A stretch of 64,000 nt of DNA from Bosea sp. OAE506 (GCF_040546595.1 NZ_JBEPOB010000001.1:4279001-4343000), one strand, 5' to 3'; numbered from the stretch's first letter, positions 28,139 to 38,281 are shown. The notes: generated by a model not told the origin, from the sequence alone. Numbers and translations: made by a program.

Positions 28139-29173
28139 ATGCCTTTCCGCTCATTCGCCGCTGCCGTGGCGCTCACCCTCGCCACCGCCGGCGCCGCACC
28201 GGCCGAGGAGCCCTTGGCCCTGCGCGGCATGGGTTCTTTCCATGTCGGCGGCAAGCTGGTCGAGATCTCGGGCCGGCCCGTGAAGGATGTGGTGTTCACG
28301 CCCGGCGGCACGCCGGCGCGGGTCGATCCGAACGGCACCTACCAGACCGGGCAGATGTATGTGCAGTACTTCCTGCCGCAGAACGAGCGCGGTTCGGTTC
28401 CGCTGCTGCTCTGGCACGGCGGCGGCATGACCGGCGTGAATTACGAGTCAACGCCTGACGGGCGCCGGGGCTGGCTCGAGTTCTTCCTGCGCAAAGGCTG
28501 GGCGGTCTACAATTCCGATGCGGTCGAGCGCGGCCGGTCCGGTTGGGCGATGTACCCAGACGTCATCCCCGGGGAGCCGGTCTTCCTGACGACGGCCAAT
28601 CCGTTCGAACGGTTCCGGATCGGCGACGGCGCCAACAGCTACAATGCCGATCCTTCCAAGCGGAAATACCTCGCCGGGAGCCAGTTCCCGCCGGATGGCT
28701 ACGACAACTTCGTCAAGCAGATCGTGCCGCGCTGGACGTCGACCGACCAGATGATCATCGACGCCTATATCGCCAAGGTCGACAAGGTCTGCCCCTGCGT
28801 GATCGCCTTCCACAGCCAGTCGGGCCAGTTCGGCTTCAAGGTAGCGCAGGCGCGGCCCGACAAGGTGAAGGCGCTGATCGCGGTCGAGCCCGCGGGGATC
28901 GGCGACCCCGCCAGGGCCGATGTCCTCAAGGACATCCCCGTCCTGATGGTCTATGGCGACTATATCGAGCAGGACGCGCGCTGGCCGGCGATCCGCAAGA
29001 CGGGCACCGATTTTGGCGACAAGATCCGGGCCGCGGGCGGCTCGGTCGACGTGGTCAATCTCCCGACCGTCGGCATCAAGGGCAATTCCCACATGATGAT
29101 GCTCGACAAGAACAATCTGGAGGTCGCCCAGCTGATCCAGGACTGGCTCGCCAAGAAGGGGCTCGTCCGGTAG
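28139..29173 (+). CDS. Exported alpha/beta hydrolase, esterase-713-like
   Basis: A 344-residue protein with a signal peptide (about 1-22). The alpha/beta fold is shown by PLLLWHGGGMTGVNYE (oxyanion region), the nucleophile elbow in FHSQSGQFG, an acid candidate in YGDYIEQDARW and the histidine in KGNSHMMMLDKN. The VCPC pair just before the nucleophile strand, and the GRSGWAMYPDV segment, resemble the periplasmic esterase 713 of Alcaligenes (family memory). Substrate unknown. It stands alone and is convergent with gor. Confidence 0.85.
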   Translation: MPFRSFAAAVALTLATAGAAPAEEPLALRGMGSFHVGGKLVEISGRPVKDVVFTPGGTPARVDPNGTYQTGQMYVQYFLPQNERGSVPLLLWHGGGMTGVNYESTPDGRRGWLEFFLRKGWAVYNSDAVERGRSGWAMYPDVIPGEPVFLTTANPFERFRIGDGANSYNADPSKRKYLAGSQFPPDGYDNFVKQIVPRWTSTDQMIIDAYIAKVDKVCPCVIAFHSQSGQFGFKVAQARPDKVKALIAVEPAGIGDPARADVLKDIPVLMVYGDYIEQDARWPAIRKTGTDFGDKIRAAGGSVDVVNLPTVGIKGNSHMMMLDKNNLEVAQLIQDWLAKKGLVR

Positions 29174-29182
29174 CGAGCGGCC

Positions 29183-30550
29183 CTACCCCGCCCGCGGCGT
29201 CCGCATCGTCACCAGTTCTTCGGCCGCGCTCGGATGCAGCGCGATGGTGCGGTCGAAATCGGCCTTGGTCGCGCCCATCGTCACGGCGATGGCGACGGCC
29301 TGGATGATCTCGCCGGCGTCATGGCCGAGGATGTGGACGCCGAGCACCTTGTCGGTCTGCGCGTCGACGACGAGCTTCATGTAGACGCGCTCGTTGCGGC
29401 CCGAGATCGTCGCCTTCATCGGCCGGAAGCCGGATTCGAAGATCCGCAACTCGTGGCCGGCCGCTGCGGCCTGGACCTCGGAAAGGCCGACCGTCCCGAT
29501 TTCCGGGGTGGTGAAGACCGCCGAGGCGATCATGCCATGGCTCATCCGCCAGGGCTTGTTGCCGAAGGTTGAGTCGGCGAAGGCGTGGCCCTCGCGGATC
29601 GCGACCGGGGTCAGGTTGACGCGGTTGGTAACGTCGCCGACCGCGTGGATCGACGGCACGCTGCTGGCGGAATCGTCATCGACCAGAACCTCGCCCAGCG
29701 GGCCGAGCTCGACGCCGGCCTCGGCGAGGCCGAGCCCCGCCGTGTTGGGACGGCGACCTGTCGCGACGAGCACGACATCGGCATCGATCGGCTCGCCGCT
29801 GGCGCAATGGGCACGGCGGGTGCCGTCCGGCAGCAGCTCGATGCGGCCGACCGTGCAGCCAAGACGGAAGTGGATGCCGGCTTGTTCGAGCGCGTCGCGC
29901 AGGCGATTGCGGATGTCCTCGTCGAAACCGCGCAGCACGTTGTCGCCGCGGTGGAGCACCGTGACCTCGACGCCAAGGCGAACGAAGAGGCTGGCGAATT
30001 CGAGCGCGATGTAGCCGCCGCCGACGACGAGCATGCGCTTCGGCAGGCTCGGCAGATGGAAGATCTCGTTGGAGGAAATGCCGAGCTCGCCGCCGGGAAT
30101 AGGCGGATCGAAGGCCGGCCAGCCGCCCGTGGCGACAAGGATGTGACGGGCACGAATCGTCTCGCCGCTTTTGGCGAGGCGCACGGTGTGGGCATCGACG
30201 ACGGTGGCGCGCTCCTCGCGGATGGTGACGCCCGCGCCGTTCAGCCCCTTGCGGTAGAGGCCGGAGAGGCGGGTGACCTCGTTGCCGACGGCGTCGCGCA
30301 GGGTCGGCCAGTCGAAGACCGGCTTCTGAACCGTCCAGCCGAAGCCCGCGGCGTCCTCGACATCCTCGGCGAAGCGGCTGGCATAGACGAAGAGCTTCTT
30401 GGGCACGCAGCCGCGGATGACGCAGGTGCCGCCGATGCGATCCTCCTCCGCGATCATGACGCGGGCGCCATGGCCGGCGGCGATACGGGCGGCCCGGGTT
30501 CCGCCGGAGCCGGCCCCGATGACGAAGAGATCGACGTCGAATTCAGCCAT
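29183..30550 (-). CDS. gor: Glutathione-disulfide reductase
   Basis: Reduces oxidised glutathione with NADPH. The 455-residue flavoprotein has the N-terminal FAD-binding GAGSGGTRAARIA, the redox disulfide GGTCVIRGCVPKKL, the NAD(P) fold VVGGGYIALEFASL with the following arginine-containing FDEDIRNRL typical of NADPH preference, and the C-terminal HPSAAEELVTMR with the catalytic His-Glu pair. It is downstream of the O-antigen-ligase-like gene with nine bases between. In relatives gor usually follows rpiA and a DUF2059 gene, which here lie 7 kb away. Confidence 0.95.
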   Translation of the reverse strand: MAEFDVDLFVIGAGSGGTRAARIAAGHGARVMIAEEDRIGGTCVIRGCVPKKLFVYASRFAEDVEDAAGFGWTVQKPVFDWPTLRDAVGNEVTRLSGLYRKGLNGAGVTIREERATVVDAHTVRLAKSGETIRARHILVATGGWPAFDPPIPGGELGISSNEIFHLPSLPKRMLVVGGGYIALEFASLFVRLGVEVTVLHRGDNVLRGFDEDIRNRLRDALEQAGIHFRLGCTVGRIELLPDGTRRAHCASGEPIDADVVLVATGRRPNTAGLGLAEAGVELGPLGEVLVDDDSASSVPSIHAVGDVTNRVNLTPVAIREGHAFADSTFGNKPWRMSHGMIASAVFTTPEIGTVGLSEVQAAAAGHELRIFESGFRPMKATISGRNERVYMKLVVDAQTDKVLGVHILGHDAGEIIQAVAIAVTMGATKADFDRTIALHPSAAEELVTMRTPRAG

Positions 30551-30559
30551 GATGTCCTC

Positions 30560-31828
30560 TTACGCCCCGCGATCATCGGCATCGGAGCCGACCGGCAGCC
30601 GATAGAGCCATAGCGCCGCCATGGTCAGCGCCGCAATCCACCAGCCCTGCCAGGCGCCATGCGCCACCGCGGCCACGGCGAAGGCCGAGGCGAAAAGCGC
30701 GAGCCGCGGCGCCAGATCCGCGGCCGCCAACCGCTTCAGCCGCAGCAGCAGGGCAAGCCCGGCGAAGGCGAGCAGCGCGACACCGACCGCGCCGGTCTCG
30801 GTCCAGGCCTGCAGCGGCGCATTGTGCGGGTGGCCCACGGCCAGCAACGCGCGACGCGGCGGCGAGACCTCGGCGGCAACGGGGTGGCGGTCGAGCGTCG
30901 GCGAGGTGCCGAAGCCGCTGCCGCGGATCGGCCGGGCCAGCGTCGCCTCCCCAAAGGAGAGCCAGATGTCGACACGGTCGCGCGAATGCGAATTGGCAAG
31001 ACGCTCGTGGAGCGCGGGCGGCAGCAATGCGTCGCCCAGGCGCCCGACGACGGGGGCCAGCACCATCGTCGCGACGAAGCCCAGAGCCACCGCAGCGAGC
31101 GCGAGGCGGGGGGCCAGGCGTGCGAGCACCGCGACGACCGCCATGACGAGCACGCCCAGACCGGCCGCACCGCTCTCCGACCCCAGGCAGGCCCAGGCGA
31201 CCGCGAGGACGAGAAGGACCGCCAGCGCCCCGTTCCAGCGCTGCGACGACCGGTGGCCAAACAGCGCCGCGAAGGCAACAGGCGCCAGGACCAGGCAGGT
31301 CAGCACCGGACGATTGAAGACGTAGGTGACCTGGCGACCGATATCGAGGGCGCGCCGGAGCGCCAGCCCCGTCGCGAGTTCCGCCATCATCAGCAGCGCC
31401 GCCGCGGCGACGGCGATCGCCAGGCCACGGCCAAGGGCCGGACTCGGGCGGAACCGGCCGGAGGCGGCGATCGCCGCGCCACAGGCGAGCGGCAGCGCGA
31501 ATTCGCCCCACGCGGCCAGGCTCGGCAGTGGCCGATGGCTCCAGGCGATCGTGGCGAGGGACCAGAGCAGGAAGCCGGACAGAGCAAGGCCGATCGGGCT
31601 TCGCAGCAGGAGCCCGGCGCGCCGGACCAGGGGGCGCCAGCCTTCGCCCGCTACGACCGCCGCGCAGAAGGCCCCGGCCGCCAGGGCCAGCACCAGCGGC
31701 GCGGAGCGGTTGGCGATCCACATGGCGAGCGGCAGCGAGACCAGAAGACCCGCGCCCAGCGCCGCGAGCCGCTCCGGCACCCGTCCGCCGGCCGGATGCG
31801 TCGCAAGGGAAGGGATCGGCTGGTTCAT
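30560..31828 (-). CDS. O-antigen ligase / polymerase family membrane protein
   Basis: A 422-residue protein with about 11 hydrophobic helices and one larger periplasmic loop (about 275-330) bearing RDRVDIWLSFGEATLARPIRGSGFG and GHPHNAPLQAWTETG, the Wzy_C/WaaL pattern. Such proteins join or polymerise surface glycans. No glycan-synthesis gene is near, so its acceptor is unknown; it is probably co-transcribed with gor, an unexpected partner. Confidence 0.85.
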   Translation of the reverse strand: MNQPIPSLATHPAGGRVPERLAALGAGLLVSLPLAMWIANRSAPLVLALAAGAFCAAVVAGEGWRPLVRRAGLLLRSPIGLALSGFLLWSLATIAWSHRPLPSLAAWGEFALPLACGAAIAASGRFRPSPALGRGLAIAVAAAALLMMAELATGLALRRALDIGRQVTYVFNRPVLTCLVLAPVAFAALFGHRSSQRWNGALAVLLVLAVAWACLGSESGAAGLGVLVMAVVAVLARLAPRLALAAVALGFVATMVLAPVVGRLGDALLPPALHERLANSHSRDRVDIWLSFGEATLARPIRGSGFGTSPTLDRHPVAAEVSPPRRALLAVGHPHNAPLQAWTETGAVGVALLAFAGLALLLRLKRLAAADLAPRLALFASAFAVAAVAHGAWQGWWIAALTMAALWLYRLPVGSDADDRGA

Positions 31829-31890
31829 GCGCCAGCGCTTACGCCATCGTCGGACCGAGGACTAGGGGCGCGCGCGGCCGGCGATTTGTC

Positions 31891-31911
31891 TTGACTCCGG
31901 ATTGATCAATC
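31891..31911 (+). promoter_or_regulatory. Candidate promoter -35 with palindromic operator before tctC
   Basis: TTGACT (31891-31896) fits a -35 hexamer and is followed by the perfect 12-base palindrome GATTGATCAATC (31900-31911), which would lie in the promoter spacer. This position suits a repressor. The tctC ATG is 89 bases downstream with GGAGG in front of it. Confidence 0.45.
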
Positions 31912-31999
31912 AGGCGCAATTGACGGCGTGCGCGGCGAAGTGCCACTGGCGAACGTCGCCCAAAAATCGCGCGGTTCAATCCGCGAGCGGAGGAAATAC

Positions 32000-32962
32000 A
32001 TGCTGACATCCCTTCTCAAGCGCTGTGCTGTCACCGCCGTCGCGGTGGCCGGCCTGTCGACGGCCGCCTTCGCCCAGCTCGAACTCAAGATCATGGCGCC
32101 CGCAGCCCCCGGCGGCGGCTGGGACGGCACGGCGCGCTCGATGCAGCAGGCGCTGACGGCGTCGGGCATCGCCAAGAGCGTGCAGGTCGCCAACGTCACG
32201 GGCGCCGGCGGCACGATCGGGCTCGCGCAGCTGATCAACGCCAAGGGCGATGGCAACCAGCTGATGGTCAACGGCTTCGTCATGGTCGGCGCGATCCTGC
32301 TGAACAAGTCGCCGGTGAACCTGACGCAGGTGACGCCGATCGCGCGGCTGACGGCCGAGGCGCTGGTCATCGTCGTGCCGACGGAGTCGCCGATCAAGAA
32401 CGCCAAGGACCTCGCCGAGCGCGTCAAGGCCGATCCGGCCAAGGTGACTTGGGCCGGCGGCTCGGCCGGCGGTGCCGACCATATCCTGGCCGCGCTCTTC
32501 GCCGAGGCCGCCGGCGGCGACCCGAAGAAGATCAACTACATCCCCTTCTCGGGTGGTGGTGAGGCTCTCGCCGCCATGCTCGGTGGGCGCGTGACCGCCG
32601 GCATCTCCGGCTATGGCGAGTTCGAAGGCCAGATCAAGGCCGGCAAGCTGCGCGTGGTCGGCGTCTCCTCCTCGAAGCGTCTCGACAACGCCCCCGACGC
32701 GCCGACCCTCAAGGAAGGCGGCGTCAATCTCGAGCTGATGAACTGGCGCTCGGTCGTCGCCCCTCCGGGCCTCTCGGCCGACCAGACCAAAAACCTCTCG
32801 GACACCGTCGCAAAGATGGTCAAGTCGAAGGAATGGGCCGAGATCCTCAAGGCCCGCGGCTGGGACGACGCCTATCTCGGCGGCGCCGAATTCGACGCGT
32901 TCCTGAAGGCCGAGCAGACGCGCGTCACCAAGGTGATGACGGATGTCGGCCTGGTGAAGTAA
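32000..32962 (+). CDS. tctC: Tripartite tricarboxylate transporter substrate-binding protein
   Basis: A 320-residue periplasmic binding protein (Bug/TctC family). The ATG follows GGAGG directly; a signal peptide ends at AAFAQ. Family stretches are LKIMAPAAPGGGWDGTAR (ligand loop), VTGAGGTIGLAQLIN, KVTWAGGSAGGADHI and GVNLELMNWRSVVAPPGL. Ligand not predictable; citrate-like tricarboxylates and other carboxylates are known. It heads the tctCBA cluster; a terminator after it should make its transcript more abundant than that of the membrane subunits. Confidence 0.94.
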   Translation: MLTSLLKRCAVTAVAVAGLSTAAFAQLELKIMAPAAPGGGWDGTARSMQQALTASGIAKSVQVANVTGAGGTIGLAQLINAKGDGNQLMVNGFVMVGAILLNKSPVNLTQVTPIARLTAEALVIVVPTESPIKNAKDLAERVKADPAKVTWAGGSAGGADHILAALFAEAAGGDPKKINYIPFSGGGEALAAMLGGRVTAGISGYGEFEGQIKAGKLRVVGVSSSKRLDNAPDAPTLKEGGVNLELMNWRSVVAPPGLSADQTKNLSDTVAKMVKSKEWAEILKARGWDDAYLGGAEFDAFLKAEQTRVTKVMTDVGLVK

Positions 32963-32987
32963 GCGCGGCGCATCGCGAGCAAGACCA

Positions 32988-33016
32988 GGGGGCCGGGGAC
33001 CGGCCCCCTTTTTTTC
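32988..33016 (+). terminator. Intra-operon Rho-independent terminator after tctC
   Basis: Stem GGGGGCCGG / CCGGCCCCC with a GGA loop, followed by seven or more Ts. It separates the binding-protein gene from tctB, so read-through would set the ratio of binding protein to membrane subunits. Confidence 0.9.
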
Positions 33017-33071
33017 CCCTCCACCCCGTCTCCACTGCCCCGCAGATCGAACCGTCGATGATGGATACGCC

Positions 33072-33551
33072 ATGACGAACGATGCCCCGTCACGCGGCGC
33101 CGACCGGCCCGCCCTCCTCGTCGGCCTGCTGCTGCTCGCCCTCGCCGGCGTCGTCTATTACGACGCCTCGCAGCAGACGATCACCTCGAATTACGGTCTC
33201 GGCCCCACCGCCATGCCGCTGGTGGCCTGCTGCGGTCTCGTCATCCTCGGCCTCGCGCATCTCGTCGTCGCCTTCAAGGGCGGGCTGCCGAAGCCGGAGG
33301 CGGCCGATGCCGGCGCGCTGCTGTGGATCGTCGGCGGCCTCGCCGGCCTCATCCTCTGCATCGCCACAGGCGCCGGCTTCGTGATCGCGATCACGATCCT
33401 CTTCGCCTGCACGGCGCGCGGCTTCGGCCGGCGGGCGCTGGCGGTCGATGCCGCCATCGGCTTCGTGCTCGGCCTCGTCATCTTCCTCGTCTTCGCCAAG
33501 CTCCTGACCCTGCTGCTGCCGGCCGGGCCGCTCGAACGTCTGTTCCTCTGA
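33072..33551 (+). CDS. tctB: Tripartite tricarboxylate transporter small membrane subunit
   Basis: A 159-residue protein with four membrane helices (about 14-27, 46-66, 84-106 and 126-147), the usual size and topology of TctB. The family is poorly conserved; assignment rests on topology plus the position between tctC and tctA, and on the segment [12 protein letters not shown] near the first loop. The tctA start is 13 bases downstream. Confidence 0.92.
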   Translation: MTNDAPSRGADRPALLVGLLLLALAGVVYYDASQQTITSNYGLGPTAMPLVACCGLVILGLAHLVVAFKGGLPKPEAADAGALLWIVGGLAGLILCIATGAGFVIAITILFACTARGFGRRALAVDAAIGFVLGLVIFLVFAKLLTLLLPAGPLERLFL

Positions 33552-33564
33552 GGAGCGCCGGCCC

Positions 33565-35064
33565 ATGGACACCCTCGTCTCGCTTCTGAACGGCTTCGGC
33601 GTCGCGCTCGAGCCCTCCAAGCTGATGTTCTGCCTGATCGGCGTCTTCCTCGGCACCGCCGTGGGCGTGTTGCCGGGTATCGGCCCAGCGCTGACGGTCG
33701 CGCTTTTGCTGCCCGTGACCTTCAAGCTCGATCCCGCCGGATCGCTGATCATGTTCGCCGGCATCTATTACGGCGGCATGTATGGCGGCTCGACGACCGC
33801 GATCCTGCTCAACGCACCAGGCGAGAGCGCCTCGCTCGCAACCGCGCTCGAAGGCTCCAAGATGGCCAAGGCCGGCCGCGGCGGCCCTGCCCTGGCCACC
33901 GCCGCGATCGGCTCCTTCGTCGCCGGTCTCATCGCCACGATCGGGCTCGCCTTCCTCGCGCCCTGGCTGGTCGAGGTCGCGATCAAGTTCGGTCCCTGGG
34001 ACTATTTCGCGCTGATGATCGTGGCCTTTGTCACGGTCTCGGCGACCTTCGGCGATTCGCCCCTGCGCGGGCTCACCAGCCTGTTCCTCGGGATCACGCT
34101 AGGCCTCGTCGGCATCGACAAGCTGACCGGCCAGGCGCGACTGACCTTCGGCGTGCCGGAGCTGCTCAACGGCATCGAGGTGACGACGCTGGCGGTCGGC
34201 CTCTTTGCGGTCGGCGAAGCGCTCTTCGTCGCCTCCAAGCGCTTCCGCGATCCCGAGGAGATCATCCCGATCAAGGGCTCGCTGTGGATGAGCAAACAGG
34301 ACTGGAAGCGCTCCTGGGCGCCGTGGCTGCGCGGCACGGCCTATGGCTTCCCGATCGGCGCGCTGCCGGCAGGCGGGGCCGAGGTGCCGACCTTCCTGAG
34401 CTATTCGACCGAGAAGAAGCTCTGCAAATATCCAGACGAGTTCGGCAAGGGCGCGATCGAGGGCGTGGCGGGGCCGGAAGCGGCCAACAACGCCTCTGCT
34501 GCGGGCACGCTGGTGCCGCTGCTGACGCTCGGCCTGCCGACCTCGGCGACGGCCGCGATCATGCTGGCGGGCTTCCAGCAATACGGGCTCAACCCCGGCC
34601 CGCTGCTTTTTGCGGAGAAGCCGGATCTGGTCTGGGGCCTGATCGCCTCGCTGTTCATCGCCAACGTCATGCTGGTGATCCTGAACCTGCCACTGATCGG
34701 GCTCTGGGTGAAGCTGCTCGCCGTGCCGCAGCCCTGGCTCTATGCCGGCATCCTCGTCTTCGCGACGATGGGCACGCTCGCGGTCAACGCCTCGCCGGTC
34801 GAGCTCGGCATGCTCTTCCTCTTCGGCTATCTCGGCTATCTGATGCGGCGCTACGATTATCCGGTCGCGCCGATGGTCGTCGGGCTGATCCTGGGGCCGA
34901 TGGCGGAGGCGCAGCTGCGCCGGGCTCTCCAGATCAGCCTCGGCGATCCGATGATCCTGCTGGAGAACCCGATCTCGGCGACGCTGCTGGGCCTGGCCTT
35001 CGTCGCGCTGGTGGCGCCCTTCGTGATGAAGGGATTGAACAAGTTCAAGGCGAGCGAGGACTGA
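33565..35064 (+). CDS. tctA: Tripartite tricarboxylate transporter large membrane subunit
   Basis: A 499-residue protein with about 11 to 12 membrane helices, driving uptake by ion symport. The TctA signatures [20 protein letters not shown] (about 30-50) and [20 protein letters not shown] are intact, as is the second symmetric motif [18 protein letters not shown] with [11 protein letters not shown]. It is convergent with the SDR gene, stops seven bases apart. Confidence 0.95.
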   Translation: MDTLVSLLNGFGVALEPSKLMFCLIGVFLGTAVGVLPGIGPALTVALLLPVTFKLDPAGSLIMFAGIYYGGMYGGSTTAILLNAPGESASLATALEGSKMAKAGRGGPALATAAIGSFVAGLIATIGLAFLAPWLVEVAIKFGPWDYFALMIVAFVTVSATFGDSPLRGLTSLFLGITLGLVGIDKLTGQARLTFGVPELLNGIEVTTLAVGLFAVGEALFVASKRFRDPEEIIPIKGSLWMSKQDWKRSWAPWLRGTAYGFPIGALPAGGAEVPTFLSYSTEKKLCKYPDEFGKGAIEGVAGPEAANNASAAGTLVPLLTLGLPTSATAAIMLAGFQQYGLNPGPLLFAEKPDLVWGLIASLFIANVMLVILNLPLIGLWVKLLAVPQPWLYAGILVFATMGTLAVNASPVELGMLFLFGYLGYLMRRYDYPVAPMVVGLILGPMAEAQLRRALQISLGDPMILLENPISATLLGLAFVALVAPFVMKGLNKFKASED

Positions 35065-35070
35065 CGCCCG

Positions 35071-36117
35071 TCAGCGGCCCGCGCCGACCAGTCCCAGCCG
35101 GATCAGGCTCTCAGCCGTCGCGGCGAGCGCCTCGGCGGCCGGCCGCGGTTCCCAGCCCAGCATGGCCTGCGCCTTGGCGCTGGTGGCTGTCTTGCGCCGG
35201 CCGAGTTCGGGCGTCGCCGCCTGTCGAGCGGCGGCACTGAACAGGGCGACGAAACGCACCACCCAGTCCGGCAGGACGCGCGTCGAGACGCGCGCCGCCG
35301 CCAGGCCGAGGCGCTCGCGCAGCGCCAGCGCGATCTCCTGCATGGTCAGGAAATCCCCCGCCGTGGCGATGAAGCGCTCATTCGCGGCGGCGGGGTGCGT
35401 CATGGCGCGCAGATGCAGCTCCGCCACATCGCGCACATCGACGACGCCGAACATCAGCCGCGGCAGGGCCGGCAGGCGCCCCTCCAGCATGCTCTTCACC
35501 AGCAGGATCGAGGCGGAAAGGTCGGGGCCGAGCAGCGGCCCGAAAATTCCGACCGGGTTGACGACCGCGAGTTCCAGCCCCCCGCCCTCGCGATCGACGA
35601 AATCCCAGGCAGCACGCTCGGCCAGCGCCTTGGATTTGGGATAGGCGGCGAGACCGGCATCCCCTGTGTCCGTCCAGTCGCTCTCGGTGAAGGGGCGCTC
35701 CAGCGTGCGGCCATAGCCGATCGCGGCGAAGGAGGAGGTCAGGACGACGCGACCGACGCCCGCCTCCCGGGCGGCGCGCAGCACCCGCAGCGTCCCCTCG
35801 CGGGCCGGGCGGATCAGTTCGTCCTCGTGGCGGGGCGCCGCTGCCGAGAGCGGCGAGGCTATATGCAGCACGCGGTCGCAGCCCACCGCCGCCTCCCGCC
35901 AGCCGTCATCGGCCATCAGATCGGCCTGCAGCACCGAAAGGCGCTCTCCGGCCACGCAGCCTGCCGCTGCGAGCGCAGCGCGCAGGGCGGCCTGTCGCCC
36001 CGGCGTGCGCATCGTCGTGCGGACGCTGTAGCCCGCCTGGAGCAGCGACAGGATGCAGCGCCCCGCCAGGAAGCCGGAGCCGCCGGTGACGAGGACGGTT
36101 CCAGGGGAGATCGACAT
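35071..36117 (-). CDS. NAD(P)-dependent extended SDR (dihydroflavonol-4-reductase-like)
   Basis: A 348-residue Rossmann-fold oxidoreductase. The nucleotide loop is VTGGSGFLAGR, the catalytic Ser and Tyr-x3-Lys are in VVLTSSFAAIGYG and AAYPKSK, and the downstream VVNPVGIFGPLLGPDL and GVVDVRDVAELH fit the atypical/extended dihydroflavonol-reductase branch. Physiological substrate unknown (aldehydes or ketones of secondary metabolism are common). It is divergent from an APC permease with about 140 bases between. Confidence 0.88.
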   Translation of the reverse strand: MSISPGTVLVTGGSGFLAGRCILSLLQAGYSVRTTMRTPGRQAALRAALAAAGCVAGERLSVLQADLMADDGWREAAVGCDRVLHIASPLSAAAPRHEDELIRPAREGTLRVLRAAREAGVGRVVLTSSFAAIGYGRTLERPFTESDWTDTGDAGLAAYPKSKALAERAAWDFVDREGGGLELAVVNPVGIFGPLLGPDLSASILLVKSMLEGRLPALPRLMFGVVDVRDVAELHLRAMTHPAAANERFIATAGDFLTMQEIALALRERLGLAAARVSTRVLPDWVVRFVALFSAAARQAATPELGRRKTATSAKAQAMLGWEPRPAAEALAATAESLIRLGLVGAGR

Positions 36118-36258
36118 GGGGGCTCCAGATGATCAGGCGGCGAGATGGATCGGCCAGCCAAGGCCCCTTCCATCACGGGGACAGGCCAGTTTCGGCACCG
36201 CGCTGAACAAATGCGGCATGACTGTGTTCATGAAGCGGCACGCCGACACGAGGATTCC

Positions 36259-37683
36259 ATGACCGACGCCAGCATTCCAGCCACCACCGCTTCGCCTGAA
36301 ACCCAACCCAGCCTCAAGCGGGTCATGGGACCGTGGCTGCTGCTGCTGTTCATCGTCGGCGACATCCTCGGCACCGGCATCTATGCGCTGACCGGGCAGG
36401 TCGCCAAGCAGGTCGGCGGGGTCGTCTGGCTGCCGTTCCTGCTCGCCTTCGTCGTCGCCCTAGTGACCGCCTTCAGCTATCTCGAACTGGTCACCAAATA
36501 TCCGCGCGCGGCCGGCGCGGCGCTCTACACGCACAAGGCTTTCGGCATCCACTTCATCACCTTCATCGTCGCCTTCGCAGTGATGTGCTCGGGGATCACG
36601 TCGGCCTCGACGGCTTCGCGCGCCTTCGCCGCCAATCTCTCGAGCGCGCTGGATCTCGGCCTGACGGGGACAGGCTGGATCACGGTGGTGGGGCTTGGCT
36701 TCATGGCGCTGGTCGCGGCCGTCAATCTGCGCGGCGTCGGCGAAAGCGTGAAGGCGAATGTCGTTCTCACCTGCGTCGAGCTGACAGGCCTGCTGATCGT
36801 CATCGTGATCGGGCTGATGGCGATCACGGCCGGCCAGGGCGACGTCTCGCGGGTGCTCGCCTTCAAGCCTGCGGCCGATGGCGGCCTGTTCTGGCCGGTG
36901 ATCGCGGCAACGACGCTCGCCTTCTTCGCGATGGTCGGCTTCGAGGATTCGGTCAACATGGCCGAGGAGTGCAAGGATCCCAGCCGCATCTTCCCCAAGG
37001 TGCTGCTGGCGGGGCTGGTGATCACCGGAGTGATCTATGTGCTGGTCTCGATCGCCGCGATCACGCTGGTGCCGCCGGAGGAGCTCGGCGAGGGAGAGAC
37101 GCCGCTTCTAAAGGTCGTACAGGCGGGGGCGCCCTCCTTCCCGCTCTGGATCTTCGGCTTCATCACCATGTTCGCGGTCGCCAACAGCGCCCTGATCAAC
37201 ATGCTGATGGCGAGCCGGCTGGTCTACGGCATGAGCCGCGAGCATGTGCTGCCGGCGGTGCTGGGGCAGGTGCATCCGGAGCGCCGCACGCCGTTCGTCG
37301 CGATCGGCTTCACCACGCTGCTGGCCTTCGGGCTCATCACCTTCGTCGGCGAGGTGCCCGCCCTGGGCGGGACGACGGCGCTGGTGCTGCTCTGCGTCTT
37401 CGCCGTCGTGAACGTCACGGTGCTGGTGCTGCGCAAGGACAGGGTGGCGCACGACCATTTCCGCACGCCGACCGTATTGCCGGTGCTCGGCGCCCTCGCC
37501 TGCGCCTTCTTCGCCGGTCCGTGGACCGGCCGCGACATGGTCCAGTACCAGATCGCCGGCGCGCTGATCGGCATCGGCGTGCTGCTGTGGTTCGTCACCG
37601 TGGCGGTGAACCGGGCCACCGGCCAGCCCACCGGCGCGCCGCGCGACGGCGAAGGCCACGCCCGCATCGGCCCGAAGAACTAG
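36259..37683 (+). CDS. APC family amino acid permease
   Basis: A 474-residue transporter with 12 membrane helices. The first helix has VGDILGTGIYALTGQVAKQVGG, the unwound glycine motif of the amino acid-polyamine-cation family; later AFFAMVGFEDSVNMAEECKDP is the helix 6 motif. The ATG at 36259 follows AGGA and begins at a sensible distance before helix 1; an upstream in-frame start adds unlike residues. Substrate not determinable. The C-terminal 25 residues are polar. Confidence 0.9.
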   Translation: MTDASIPATTASPETQPSLKRVMGPWLLLLFIVGDILGTGIYALTGQVAKQVGGVVWLPFLLAFVVALVTAFSYLELVTKYPRAAGAALYTHKAFGIHFITFIVAFAVMCSGITSASTASRAFAANLSSALDLGLTGTGWITVVGLGFMALVAAVNLRGVGESVKANVVLTCVELTGLLIVIVIGLMAITAGQGDVSRVLAFKPAADGGLFWPVIAATTLAFFAMVGFEDSVNMAEECKDPSRIFPKVLLAGLVITGVIYVLVSIAAITLVPPEELGEGETPLLKVVQAGAPSFPLWIFGFITMFAVANSALINMLMASRLVYGMSREHVLPAVLGQVHPERRTPFVAIGFTTLLAFGLITFVGEVPALGGTTALVLLCVFAVVNVTVLVLRKDRVAHDHFRTPTVLPVLGALACAFFAGPWTGRDMVQYQIAGALIGIGVLLWFVTVAVNRATGQPTGAPRDGEGHARIGPKN

Positions 37684-37762
37684 CCGCCGGACATGACAAC
37701 GCCGCCTGCCCGGGGCCGACGGCGCTTGTCTGGTCGTGGGAGAGACGGCCGGGCCGTCTGTC

Positions 37763-38281
37763 TCAGAGCTTGTGGCCGCGCTTGCGCATCTCTTCGCTGA
37801 AGCGGTCAAACAGGAAATTGCTGGTCTGCACGCTCCAGGGCTGGAGCAGGGCAAAGATCTCGTCGATCGCGCCCGGGCGCATGGCGTTGTAGCGCTGGCC
37901 GACCGGCGAGCGGAAGAAGGCGGCGACCTCCTTGAGATCGGACTCGCTCATGCGCTTGGCGAAGATATAGGATGCGGAGGCGACGATCTCCTGCTTGCGC
38001 TTCTCGGCCTCCGGGCGAAGCGCGTCGATGACCTGCTCCATGTCCTTGCGGACCTCGGGACGGGTCGTGGCCACGGTCTGGCTCACGCGCTCGCGGAACT
38101 CGCGATAGATCGAGTCGAAGGAATCGCCCAGGCCCGAGAGGACGACGACGTCGCGACCGGCCTCGAGCCAGCTCTGCGGAATCTCGGCCTGCGCCGGCGC
38201 AGGGGCCGTCTGCGCCTGGACAGGGCCGGCGAGCAGAAGCGCCAGGCTGACGGCCAAGCCGGCGAAATGGTGACGGATCAT
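37763..38281 (-). CDS. DUF2059 domain-containing exported protein
   Basis: A 172-residue protein with a signal peptide ending near PVQAQ. The DUF2059 pattern is seen in ASYIFAKRMSESDLKEVAAFF with RSPVGQRYNAM, a helical repeat pair. Function unknown. It follows rpiA on the same strand after about 260 bases, the usual neighbour order in Hyphomicrobiales. Confidence 0.88.
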   Translation of the reverse strand: MIRHHFAGLAVSLALLLAGPVQAQTAPAPAQAEIPQSWLEAGRDVVVLSGLGDSFDSIYREFRERVSQTVATTRPEVRKDMEQVIDALRPEAEKRKQEIVASASYIFAKRMSESDLKEVAAFFRSPVGQRYNAMRPGAIDEIFALLQPWSVQTSNFLFDRFSEEMRKRGHKL

